NCBI GenBank assembly: GCA_963698775.1
Contig: CAVOSE010000017.1
Location: forward strand, 1 to 64,000
DNA: 64,000 nt
Reading direction: 5' to 3'
Source: Thiohalocapsa sp963698775
GTDB taxonomy: Bacteria > Pseudomonadota > Gammaproteobacteria > Chromatiales > Chromatiaceae
Shown here piece after piece: positions 52,460 through 61,395 of this stretch (position 1 is the first letter of the stretch; each line of letters opens with the position of its first letter). The notes beneath the pieces are model-generated. The model was not told the origin of the DNA and made no database searches. It was given only the letters and a program-made list of their open reading frames with translations. The position numbers and the translations under genes were made by a program.

Positions 52460-54008
52460 ATGAACGACAGCGTAAACCGGCGGCCCGTCAACCTGGTCTG
52501 GTTCAAGCGGGACTTGCGGGTCACCGACCATCGTCCACTCGCCCAAGCCGCAGAATCCGGTCCATGCATCTGCCTTTACGTGTACGAACCCGAGCTGCTG
52601 ACCCATCCGACCACCGACGCCGCCCACCTGGATTTCATCGCGGCATCGCTCACGGAATTGGCGCAGCAACTCGAACAGCGCGGGGGACGGCTGGTAACGC
52701 GCACCGGCGGCCTACCGGACGTCTTCGAACGCCTCCACGCTGAGCGGCCCATCGCCCGGATCTGGAGCCATGAGGAGACGGGGCTCGGTGTCACCTTCGA
52801 GCGCGATCGTCGGGTCCGAGCCTGGGCACGCCGGCTCGGCGTGGAATGGATCGAGCTGCCGAATCACGGCGTCTTCCGTCCACACCCGGAACGCGACGGC
52901 TGGTCCGCCCGTTGGCGCCGCCGCATGGCGGAACCGATCACGCCCGCCCCAGCTCGCATCGACGGCGTCGACGGGCTCGCCAGTGATGGCATCCTGACCG
53001 CCGCGGAACTCGGCGTCACCGGCGCACCTCGGCCGCAGGCCATGCCCGGCGGCATCCGCGCTGCCGACGAGACCCTCGCCGACTTCCTTAAACAGCGCAG
53101 CCGCGGCTACCAAGGCGACATCTCCAGCCCGGTCACGGCCTGGACCTCGAGCAGCCGCCTGAGCCCGTACCTTGCCTGGGGCAACCTGTCGCTCCGGCAG
53201 GTCTATGCAGGCCAGCCGCGCCCGCGTCGACCAATTGCGCGACCGACCGACCCCGGAGCAGCGCGACTGGGCCCGGTCCATCGAGGCCTTCGTCAAGCGG
53301 CTGCACTGGCACTGCCACTTTATTCAAAAGCTGGAAGATCAACCCGACATCGAGTTCCGCAACCTCAGCCGCGCCTGCGATGGTCTCCGCGACGAACGGC
53401 CCAACCGGGCCTTGCTGGACCCCTGGTGCCAAGGCCGAACCGGCTATCCGCTGATCGACTCCTGCATGCGTGCCCTTCACGCCGGCGGTTGGATCAACTT
53501 CCGCATGCGCGCCATGCTGATGAGCTTCGCCAGCTACCACCTTTGGCAACACTGGCGCGAGCCGTCGCTGCACTTGGCACGGCTGTTCCTCGATTTCGAG
53601 CCTGGCATCCATTTCTCGCAGGTGCAGATGCAGTCCGGCACCACGGGCATCAACGCGGTGCGTATCTACTCGCCGGTCAAACAGGTGCGTGATCAGGATC
53701 CCGAGGGCATCTTCATCCGTCGCTGGTGTCCAGAACTGCGCGGCGTGCCCGATGCCTACCTGCCGCGCCCCCAGACCATGCCGCTAAGCGTGCAACAGAC
53801 CGCCGGCTGCATTATCGGCAAAGACTATCCTGCCCCCATCGTCGACAACGGCCAGGCCTACATGAGCGCCCGCCGACGCATGCAGGCCCAGCGAGCGAGC
53901 GCCGCGGCGCGCCAAGAATCCGCCCACATCTACCAACGCCACGGCAGCCGCAAGCGCCCGCGCACCACCTCCGGTCTAACGGAGCCCAAAAAACCTGCAG
54001 CTCACTGA
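52460..54008 (+). pseudogene. Cryptochrome/photolyase-family protein, frameshifted
   Basis: Photolyases repair UV-induced pyrimidine dimers with FAD and light. Frame one (from ATG 52460) encodes the antenna-binding domain: VNLVWFKRDLRVTDHRPLAQ to LSPYLAWGNLSLRQVY. The FAD domain continues in another frame from about 53210: ARVDQLRDRPTPEQRDWARS, GRTGYPLIDSCMRALHAGGW, QVQMQSGTTGINAVRIYSPV. The 1549-nt span has one extra base over 516 codons, so a single insertion at 53205-53225 explains the break and the intended protein is about 515 aa. The QMQSGTTGIN motif replaces the usual NNGGWQWxAGTG, marking a less-studied subgroup. Confidence 0.88.
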
Positions 54009-54264
54009 TCGACGGCGAACACAAGTCACTGTCTGCACTTAGAGTCGATGCCTTCCGGATGCTCGCCGCCTGACCGTGGAGCGATGCCCCGGCGGGGTGC
54101 CTACACCAGGCGTTCTGACGGTCAGAGCGTCGTTCCGCATGAGCGATTCCGCGAGGGCGGACTATGCTTTGAATCAGCAACCGCTGGCCGGCCCGAGCGA
54201 CCGAGCAGAATCGCCGACCGACGGTTCCCTGAGCGCATTTCTTAAGCAACTTGCGGAGGCTGAT

Positions 54265-54627
54265 GTGATCGAGGAGTTAACCGGACTGCCTGAGAACGTG
54301 ATTGGATTCAGTGCCCACGGCAAGGTCACCGCCCGAGACTACGAACTGCAGGTCGTCCCCGCAGTAGAGCAAGCGCTGGTATCCCACGACAAGGTACGGC
54401 TGCTGTACCAGCTCAGCGACGACTTCGACGGCTTCGAGGCGGGCGCCCTGTGGGAGGACGCCAAGGTTGGACTCAGTCACCTCGCGGCCTGGGAGCGCAT
54501 CGCAATGGTCACCGACCTGGAATGGATTCGCATGGCGACGAAGGCGTTTGGTTTCGCCATGCCCGGAGAGGTACGGGTGTTCAGCAATGCCGAACTGGGG
54601 GCCGCGCGGGAATGGCTCGCGAGCTAA
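54265..54627 (+). CDS. SpoIIAA-like (STAS-fold, DUF3478) protein
   Basis: A 120-aa protein of the SpoIIAA-like group: VIEELTGLPENVIGFSAHGK, VTARDYELQVVPAVEQAL, VRLLYQLSDDFDGFEAGALW and WIRMATKAFGFAMPGEVRVF. Function is unknown; relatives are small cytoplasmic proteins with a STAS fold and no partner kinase. GTG 54265 has GGAGG five nt upstream and starts at the family N-terminus. A longer in-frame start at ATG 54139 would add a polar 42-residue tail. Confidence 0.85.
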   Translation: MIEELTGLPENVIGFSAHGKVTARDYELQVVPAVEQALVSHDKVRLLYQLSDDFDGFEAGALWEDAKVGLSHLAAWERIAMVTDLEWIRMATKAFGFAMPGEVRVFSNAELGAAREWLAS

Positions 54628-54699
54628 GGCGATTGCCGGAGACTTTCATACCAGATGACACAGGATTGACGTTCGCCTTCAAGGAGCGCCGGCAGGAGG

Positions 54700-55792
54700 C
54701 TAGACATTGAACCGGAAGTGCACGACGTCGCCGTCGCGGACGATATACTCCTTGCCTTCGCTGCGGAGCTTGCCGGCCTCCTTGGCACCCTGCTCGCCCT
54801 TGCAGGCGACGAAATCAGAGTAAGCAATGACCTCGGCGCGGATGAATCCGCGCTCGAAGTCCGTGTGGATCACACCCGCCGCCTGCGGACCGGTCGCGCC
54901 CCGAGGGATGGTCCAGGCGCGCGCCTCCTTGGGACCAACCGTAAAGTAGGTCTCCAGCCCCAATAGGCTGTAACCGGCGCGCACCACGCGGTTCAGGCCC
55001 GGCTCGTCCTGCCCCAGGTCGGCCAGAGAACTCGGCCCGTTCGGCCTCGTCCAATTCGACGATCTCAGACTCGATGGCGGCGCACACCGGCACCACGATC
55101 GCCCCCTCGGTGTCGGCGTGGGCACGGATGCGGTCGAGCAGCGGATTGTCAGCAAAGCCGTCCTCGGCGACGTTGGCCACGTACATGGTGGGTTTGGCGG
55201 TGAGCAGGAACAGCTCGCGCAGTGCGCCACGCTCGTCGCTACTCAACTCCATCGCACGCACCGCGCGGCCCTCGTCCAAGTGCGCCAGCACGCGTTCAAG
55301 CAAGGCCTTGCGGACCAGCATGGACTTGTCGCCGGTCTTGGATTGCTTGACGGTCTTATCGAAGGCCTTGCTGACGGTCTCCATGTCCGCCAACGCCAAC
55401 TCGGTATCGATGACCTCGATGTCGCGGATCGGATCGACCCCGCCGGACACGTGAATCACATCGTCGTCTTCGAAGCAGCGCACGACGTGGGCAATGGCGT
55501 CGGTCTCACGAATATTGGCCAGAAACTTGTTCCCAAGCCCCTCGCCCTTGGACGCGCCCGCCACCAAGCCAGCGATGTCGACGAACTGCATCGTGGTCGG
55601 AACGATCTTGGCCGACTTGCCGATGGCGGCGATGACGTCGAGCCGCGCGTCGGGCAACGGCACCACCCCGACGTTGGGATCGATGGTGCAGAACGGATAG
55701 TTCTCGGCCGCGATACCAGACTTGGTCAGCGCATTGAAGAGGGTGGACTTACCGACGTTGGGCAGTCCGACGATGCCGCATTTGAATCCCAT
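54700..55792 (-). pseudogene. ychF: Ribosome-binding GTPase/ATPase YchF, frameshifted
   Basis: YchF is a near-universal ribosome-binding ATPase. The first frame (ATG 55792) gives MGFKCGIVGLPNVGKSTLFN, the NKxD-like NVAEDG region and ends correctly up to ELDEAERAEF. The C-terminal TGS part continues in another frame (GYSLLGLETYFTVGPKEARAWTI split as GLETYFTVGPKEARAW, GVIHTDFERGFIRAEV, VRDGDVVHFRFNV). The 1093-nt span is exactly one base over 364 codons, so removing one base at about 55026-55029 restores a 363-aa protein, the E. coli length. A sequencing insertion is more likely than true loss. Confidence 0.92.
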
Positions 55793-55991
55793 GGGTGTTC
55801 GCTTCCCGATGCTCGGGCATGGCCGAAAAAGCCCATTAGTTTAGCGCAACCGACGGTTGCCTGCTTGGCCAAACCACGGACTGCGCCGAGCAGGCCGGCC
55901 ACTGGAAGCACCGGTTTTCGAGCGGGCGCGCTGTAGCGTCGCAAGGCCTTGGTGAGTCCGCGGGAAACAGAGCGAAACACCCGCCGACGCG

Positions 55992-56019
55992 CCGTGCCGA
56001 CAGGAAAGTCGGCGCTCCC
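55992..56019. repeat. REP-like half element, family B
   Basis: This segment ends GGAAAGTCGGCGCTCCC, as does the right arm of the 40905-41016 element. It contains a perfect hairpin GCCGAC-AGGAAA-GTCGGC (55996-56013) just beyond the stop of the following minus-strand gene. Confidence 0.6.
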
Positions 56020-56022
56020 GGT

Positions 56023-57513
56023 TCAACAGCCCTCACTGATCTCGCGGTTGTAGACGTCCTGGAAGCGGACGATGTCGTCCTCGCCCAGGTAGCCGCCGGA
56101 CTGCACCTCGATGATCTCCAGCGGGATCATGCCGGGGTTCTCCAACCGATGCGATGCGCCCACGGGGATGTAGGTCGATTGGTTCTCCGCAAGCAGGAAG
56201 CTGCGGTCGTCGCAGGTGACGCGCGCGGTGCCGGACACGACGATCCAGTGCTCGGCGCGGTGGTGGTGCATCTGCAGCGACAGCGACTCCCCCGGATTCA
56301 CGCTCAGGCGCTTAACCTGGTAGCGATCGCCCTGACCGATGGACTCGAACGCGCCCCAGGGCCGATGCACGCGCTGGTGGTGACGGTGCTCGCCACGCTG
56401 GGCGTCCTTCAGGTACTGGGTGACGGCCTTCACGTCCTGGGCGCGATCCTTGCTCACGACCAGCACCGCGTCGGGGGTCTCGACGATGATTAGATTGTCG
56501 ACCCCCACCGCCGCCACCATGCGCTGCTGGGCGATCACGAGGTTATTCGACGCATCATGGACGAAGGCATCGCCGTCCAGGACGTTGCCGGCCTCGTCCT
56601 GCTCGCGCACCTCCCACAGCGCTGACCAGGCACCCACGTCCGACCAACCCACGTTCAACGGCAGCACCAGTGCCGGATGCTCGGCGACGGCACCGGCACC
56701 CGACAACCGCTCCATGACAGCGTAGTCGATGGAATCGCTGGGGCAATTCTTGAACTGCTCGGCATCGAGACGCGTGAACTCGCCATCGCGTCGCCCGTCG
56801 GCGATGGCTGCCTCCACTGCCTGCAGGATGTCGGCGCGGAATCGGCCGATCAGGTCCAGCCAGACCGAGGCGCGCAACATGAAAATACCGCTGTTCCAGA
56901 GATACTCGCCGGACGCGAGATAGCCTTGTGCCGTCTCCAGATCTGGTTTCTCGACGAAGGCATGCAGGTGATACGCCGAACCGGTCAGTTCGGCATCCGC
57001 GTGGACAGCACCCTGGCGAATGTAGCCATAACCCGTCTCCGGCTTGCTCGGCACCACACCGAAGGTGATCACGGCGCCCTGTTCCGCCAACTTGCAGCCG
57101 TCGGCAACCACGCCGCGAAAACCGGGCTCATCGGCGATGGTGTGATCCGCCGGCATCACCAGCAGCACAGGATCGTCGCCGGCATTGGCCGCAGCCAGCG
57201 CCGCCAGAGTCAGAGCCGGCGCGGTATTGCGCCCGACCGGCTCCAGGATGATCGACGCAGCCTTGCGCTCCAGCACACGCAGTTGCTCGGCCACCAGAAA
57301 ACGATGTTCCTCGTTACAGACGACGACGGGCTCGAGCACATGCAACGCTTGTCGGGGATGCTCCTGCGCAAGGCCATCGAGCCGGCGGACTGTTTCCTGC
57401 AACATCGTGTAATGGCCGGTCAGCGGCAGGAACTGCTTTGGGTAGGCTTCGCGAGACAGCGGCCAAAGCCGGGTTCCGGAGCCGCCGGACAGAATGACGG
57501 GTTGCAGTGACAT
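56023..57513 (-). CDS. Mannose-1-phosphate guanylyltransferase / mannose-6-phosphate isomerase
   Basis: A 496-aa bifunctional enzyme for GDP-mannose synthesis. The N-terminal nucleotidyltransferase has ILSGGSGTRLWPLSREAYPK near residue 8, LLVMPADHTIADE and the metal-site region GVVPSKPETGYGYI. The C-terminal cupin (type II PMI) has HRPWGAFESIGQGDRYQVKR, LQMHHHRAEHWIVVSGTA and HRLENPGMIPLEIIEVQSG. Together with AlgC (11234) it would supply GDP-mannose for surface polysaccharide. No polysaccharide cluster is adjacent. A REP-like half element lies beyond its stop. Confidence 0.95.
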   Translation of the reverse strand: MSLQPVILSGGSGTRLWPLSREAYPKQFLPLTGHYTMLQETVRRLDGLAQEHPRQALHVLEPVVVCNEEHRFLVAEQLRVLERKAASIILEPVGRNTAPALTLAALAAANAGDDPVLLVMPADHTIADEPGFRGVVADGCKLAEQGAVITFGVVPSKPETGYGYIRQGAVHADAELTGSAYHLHAFVEKPDLETAQGYLASGEYLWNSGIFMLRASVWLDLIGRFRADILQAVEAAIADGRRDGEFTRLDAEQFKNCPSDSIDYAVMERLSGAGAVAEHPALVLPLNVGWSDVGAWSALWEVREQDEAGNVLDGDAFVHDASNNLVIAQQRMVAAVGVDNLIIVETPDAVLVVSKDRAQDVKAVTQYLKDAQRGEHRHHQRVHRPWGAFESIGQGDRYQVKRLSVNPGESLSLQMHHHRAEHWIVVSGTARVTCDDRSFLLAENQSTYIPVGASHRLENPGMIPLEIIEVQSGGYLGEDDIVRFQDVYNREISEGC

Positions 57514-57572
57514 GAGCTTCTCTCGTGCGGGTCGCTTGGATCGTGGACGGATTAGAACAAGCGCCCCCCAAA

Positions 57573-57598
57573 ACGGTCAATTGGGAGACGGTCAATTG
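57573..57598. repeat. Direct repeat in the 57514-57819 gap
   Basis: ACGGTCAATTG occurs twice (57573-57583 and 57588-57598) with a 15-nt period, in the 306-nt gap upstream of the GDP-mannose gene (its start is at 57513). It could be a regulator site; no other signal is clear in the gap. Confidence 0.45.
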
Positions 57599-57819
57599 CG
57601 CTGCAAGGCCCACGGCGGCCGCGGCAACGGATACGGCCGCGTGGTCTGGTATCCTTGCCGCGGCAAGATCGACGTCGAACATCATCGACGGGCGAGCGCG
57701 ATCACAACAGCCTGACAACAAGCCGGCCGCGGCAGACCGACCGACACGGAGATAGGCGCAGTGGCAGCTCACCGCCCGGACCGCGCAGCGCAGTCTAGAA
57801 CCAACCCCGAGATACACCT

Positions 57820-58572
57820 ATGCCCCGCCCAGTCAAACCCCGCCCAGTCAAGCCCCGCAAACCCAAGACTCGCCCAGCCGAACTGTCTCTCGCGGCCATC
57901 GCGCTGGCAATTTCGCTCGTGAGCGCGCTTTTTGCGCTGCCAACCGTTGCCGCCGAAGCCACGGTTCCAGGCGAACTGCGATTCGACTGCCACGAGCAAC
58001 CCGGCCTCAAGGTCGTGGTCGGCGCGGATGGTCGAATCGCGTCCGAAGCCGCGCCTGCCGCCACCCCGAGCCCGGTCAGGATCCACATCATCAACCTTCA
58101 GCATCGCACCTCCGGACCCGAGATCCCGGCGCGCATCGACAGCAGCGACGACACCCTGACCGCGAGCACGGCGACCTGGCAGCCAGGCAACAGCGTAAAT
58201 GCCGACAACGGGCGACTGCGCCTCGACCTGACCGATGGCAACCTCTACCTGGTCACGCCCGCATTCGGCAACCAGGCTCAGTTTCGGCGTTTCACTTGCG
58301 CCGCGGCGAGCGCAGACTCGCGCCAACTGCACTACCGATGCGAAGCTGGTTTCGAACTCTGGATCGATCCCGTCAAGGCGAAGGACGGCAAGGCCGAGGA
58401 CGGCAAGTCGGCCAAGATCCGATACACCGGCGGGCACTTGAATCTGCCCGAAGTCTACTCGGATTCTGGCACGCGCTACGCACGCGACGGCAATGCGCTG
58501 TGGGTCAAAGGCGACGAGGCCCTGTTCCAACTGTCGGGCTCCGAGCAACGCCGCTGCACCATCGCGGATTAG
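57820..58572 (+). CDS. Exported protein with MliC-like C-terminal domain
   Basis: A 250-aa protein. The start is a basic Pro-rich stretch with the repeat PRPVKPRPVKPRKPK, then a membrane/signal segment (LAAIALAISLVSALFALP, about 25-42). The middle is unrecognised (about 50-165). The C-terminal 80 residues follow the pattern of MliC/PliC lysozyme inhibitors: HYRCEAGFELWI, IRYTGGHLNL, YSDSGTRYARDGNALWVKGD and a final cysteine in SEQRRC. MliC binds c-type lysozyme in the periplasm or at the outer membrane. It has no lipobox, so it is either anchored by the N-terminal helix or released. Confidence 0.7.
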   Translation: MPRPVKPRPVKPRKPKTRPAELSLAAIALAISLVSALFALPTVAAEATVPGELRFDCHEQPGLKVVVGADGRIASEAAPAATPSPVRIHIINLQHRTSGPEIPARIDSSDDTLTASTATWQPGNSVNADNGRLRLDLTDGNLYLVTPAFGNQAQFRRFTCAAASADSRQLHYRCEAGFELWIDPVKAKDGKAEDGKSAKIRYTGGHLNLPEVYSDSGTRYARDGNALWVKGDEALFQLSGSEQRRCTIAD

Positions 58573-58808
58573 CGCGCACCGCCTACATCGGCCGACAGGG
58601 TTTCCCGATGGGAGAGCCGTCGTGGCCGTCGCGCGGCCCTTGCCTCCGAGAGGGCCGGCGCCGGTGTCGCCGCTGAGCGCATCATGGCATCATACGGCAC
58701 GATATCGGAGCGGGCCGCTCAGCAATTTGGCAGCGCGCCAGCGTCAACCCAACTTCGCGTCGGCCCGGTGTCGGGCAAGACCGACGCTCATCCTGTAGTG
58801 AGTCCTGC

Positions 58809-60101
58809 ATGAAGATCCTGATCGTCGGCGGCGGTGGCCGCGAACACGCCCTGGCCTGGAAGGCGGCGCAATCGCCACTCGCGGAGCGGGTGTTCGTGGC
58901 CCCCGGCAACGGCGGCACCGCCGACGAGGCCGGCGTAGAGAACCTGCCGATCGCCGCCACCGACATTGATGGACTGGTCGCCTTTGCCCTTGAGCAGGCC
59001 ATCGACCTGACCATCGTCGGACCCGAGACGCCATTGGTTGCCGGCATCGTCGATCGATTCAAGGCCGCCGGGCTGCGCTGTTTCGGGCCATCGCTGGAGG
59101 CCGCCCAACTGGAAGGCTCCAAGGCCTTCGCCAAAGACTTTCTCGCGCGCCACGCCATCCCGACGGCCGCGTATCGGACCTTTACCGCACTCGACCCAGC
59201 GCTAGACTACCTCCGGCGCGTTGGTACCCCGATCGTCGTCAAGGCCGACGGCCTGGCCGCAGGCAAGGGCGTTATCCTGGCCGAGAACCTGACCACGGCG
59301 GAGGCCGCGGTGCGCGACATGCTCGGCGACGGCCGCTTCGGCGACGCCGGCCGACGTGTGGTGATCGAGGAATTCCTGCGTGGCGAGGAGGTCAGCTTCA
59401 TCGCGATGGTCGATGGCGACCACATCCTGCCTTTGGCCTCGTCCCAAGACCACAAGGCCCGCGATGATGGCGACCGGGGGCCCAACACCGGCGGCATGGG
59501 CGCCTATTCCCCGGCCCCGGTGGTGACACCGGAACTCCACGAACGCATCATGGCCGAGGTCATGCGACCAACCATTGCCGGTCTCGCCGCGGACGGTATC
59601 CGCTATATCGGCTTCCTGTACGCGGGCCTGATGATCGACCACGAAGGCGCGCCCCGCGTGCTCGAATACAACTGCCGGCTCGGTGATCCGGAGACCCAGC
59701 CCCTGCTGATGCGACTGCAATCGGACTTGGCGCAACTGTGCATGGATGCGCTCGACGGCCGGCTGAATGAGAGCGAGCCGCGCTGGTCCGAACAGACCGC
59801 CCTCGGCGTGGTCATGGCCGCTGGCGGCTATCCCGGCGACTACCGCAACGGCGACGTCATCAGCGGACTTGCCGCCGACTTGGGCCCCGACACCAAGGTA
59901 TTTCACGCGGGCACGCGACAGGAAGGCGGCGCCGTGGTGACGAGCGGTGGCCGCGTCCTCTGCGTCACGAGTCGGGGAGCGGACATCATGGAGGCGCGCG
60001 ATCGCTGCTACGCGGCCGTCGAGCACATCCATTTCGACGATGCCTTTTGTCGCTCCGATATCGGCTATCGGGCGATTGCGCGTGCAAAGCGGGCGTCCTG
60101 A
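58809..60101 (+). CDS. purD: Phosphoribosylamine-glycine ligase
   Basis: PurD catalyses the second step of purine synthesis, forming GAR. The 430-aa ATP-grasp enzyme has KILIVGGGGREHALAWKAAQ, VAPGNGGTADEAGVENLP, GPSLEAAQLEGSKAFAKDFL, IVVKADGLAAGKGVILAE and LEYNCRLGDPETQPLLMRL. All are typical. The ATG at 58809 precedes MKILIVGGGGREHAL. It stands with 236 nt of non-coding DNA upstream; purH, its common partner, is not in the window. Confidence 0.97.
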   Translation: MKILIVGGGGREHALAWKAAQSPLAERVFVAPGNGGTADEAGVENLPIAATDIDGLVAFALEQAIDLTIVGPETPLVAGIVDRFKAAGLRCFGPSLEAAQLEGSKAFAKDFLARHAIPTAAYRTFTALDPALDYLRRVGTPIVVKADGLAAGKGVILAENLTTAEAAVRDMLGDGRFGDAGRRVVIEEFLRGEEVSFIAMVDGDHILPLASSQDHKARDDGDRGPNTGGMGAYSPAPVVTPELHERIMAEVMRPTIAGLAADGIRYIGFLYAGLMIDHEGAPRVLEYNCRLGDPETQPLLMRLQSDLAQLCMDALDGRLNESEPRWSEQTALGVVMAAGGYPGDYRNGDVISGLAADLGPDTKVFHAGTRQEGGAVVTSGGRVLCVTSRGADIMEARDRCYAAVEHIHFDDAFCRSDIGYRAIARAKRAS

Positions 60102-60191
60102 CGTCCACGCCGGCCGCTGTGCGAGCCGCTGCCAGCCCGGCTGCCAGGAACGCAGCCTAGACGGAGCTTGAGCGTTCGGGACAGAAATCGC

Positions 60192-61220
60192 CTAAGCTGG
60201 CGGGGCGACTGCCGGGTGCGCATCCAAGCTCGGCAACACGCGCGTATTTAGGAACTCGATTAGCGCGGAAAGCTCCGGATACTCGGGCTGCAATGCCACC
60301 ACGTACCCGAGTGTGCGGGGTAGGTACTGTAGGTAGTCGCCGCGGCCATCGCGCAGCTGCAAGCGGCAAAAGATACCCGCGGCCTTCAGATGACGCTGCA
60401 CCCCCATCAGGTCGAACCAGCGCAAAAAGCGCGCTTCCTGATCGACACGCAGCACGCCGGATTGGGTCGCAAGGTTGCAATAGCCCCTGGTCCAGTCGAT
60501 CACCCGCGCACGCGGCCAGTCGACATAGCAGTCCTTCAGCAATGAAACGAGGTCATAACTGACCGGGCCGAGCACCGCATCCTGAAAATCGAGGATGCCC
60601 GGATTGGCCGGTTCGGTGAGCATCAGGTTGCGGCTGTGGAAATCCCGATGAACACACACCGCCGGCTGCTCCAGGGCGCTCTCGATCAGCAGCGCATAGG
60701 CGGCGTCAAGCATGGCGCGGGTTGCCTCGTCGATGTCCATGCGCAACAGCCCGGCCAGCAGCCACTCGTCGAAGATGCCCAACTCCCTGGCCAGGAACGG
60801 CGCGTCGTAATGCGGCAAGTCGATCGGCGGCACCGCCGCCTGAAGCATGACCAACGCGCCGATGGCATCCCCATACAGACGATCGACATTGTCGGGGCGC
60901 AGGTGGTCCAGGTAGAGTTGTCGGCCGAGATCACTAATCAGCAAGAAGCCGCGCTCGCGGTCCTCTGCGATGATCTCCGGCACGTTCAGGCCGATCGCGC
61001 GCAACGCCTGCGCCAAGCGCACAAAGGCCGCGTTGTTCTCCTTGTCCGGCGGTGCATCCATCGCAATCAGCGACCGGCCGCCCTGGTAAAACCGCCAGTA
61101 ACGGCGGAAACTCGCATCTGACGACGCCGCCGACAAGATCGGTTGGGCCCCGTCGAGCACCTGCTCCAGCCATTGCACCAGTAATCCATGACGTTCCGAC
61201 AAAACAACCCCCAGCGCCAT
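60192..61220 (-). CDS. amgK: Aminoglycoside-phosphotransferase-family sugar kinase (AmgK-like)
   Basis: AmgK phosphorylates N-acetylmuramate and N-acetylglucosamine at the anomeric position in cell-wall recycling of pseudomonads. The 342-aa protein has the kinase-fold catalytic loop VCVHRDFHSRNLM, metal site ILDFQDAVLGPVSYDLVSLL, and an N-terminal SSDASFRRYWRF. Divergent placement from lptD is the conserved AmgK location. The partner nucleotidyltransferase murU, usually downstream of amgK, is missing here; purD is the next gene, convergent. Confidence 0.9.
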   Translation of the reverse strand: MALGVVLSERHGLLVQWLEQVLDGAQPILSAASSDASFRRYWRFYQGGRSLIAMDAPPDKENNAAFVRLAQALRAIGLNVPEIIAEDRERGFLLISDLGRQLYLDHLRPDNVDRLYGDAIGALVMLQAAVPPIDLPHYDAPFLARELGIFDEWLLAGLLRMDIDEATRAMLDAAYALLIESALEQPAVCVHRDFHSRNLMLTEPANPGILDFQDAVLGPVSYDLVSLLKDCYVDWPRARVIDWTRGYCNLATQSGVLRVDQEARFLRWFDLMGVQRHLKAAGIFCRLQLRDGRGDYLQYLPRTLGYVVALQPEYPELSALIEFLNTRVLPSLDAHPAVAPPA

Positions 61221-61395
61221 CTTGGGCGAGCATCCGGCGATAAACGCGGCAGACTATCAGATTCGGCGCTGATTCAGACCTGCCTGAGTCTTCAATTGAT
61301 GCCGCGCCCGGAATGTGCGAACTTGTCAGACTTTTTCCGCCGCTGGCGTTCCCCGACAGGTGACAGTCGCCGGCACCTAGCTCTTGTCTGGATCC

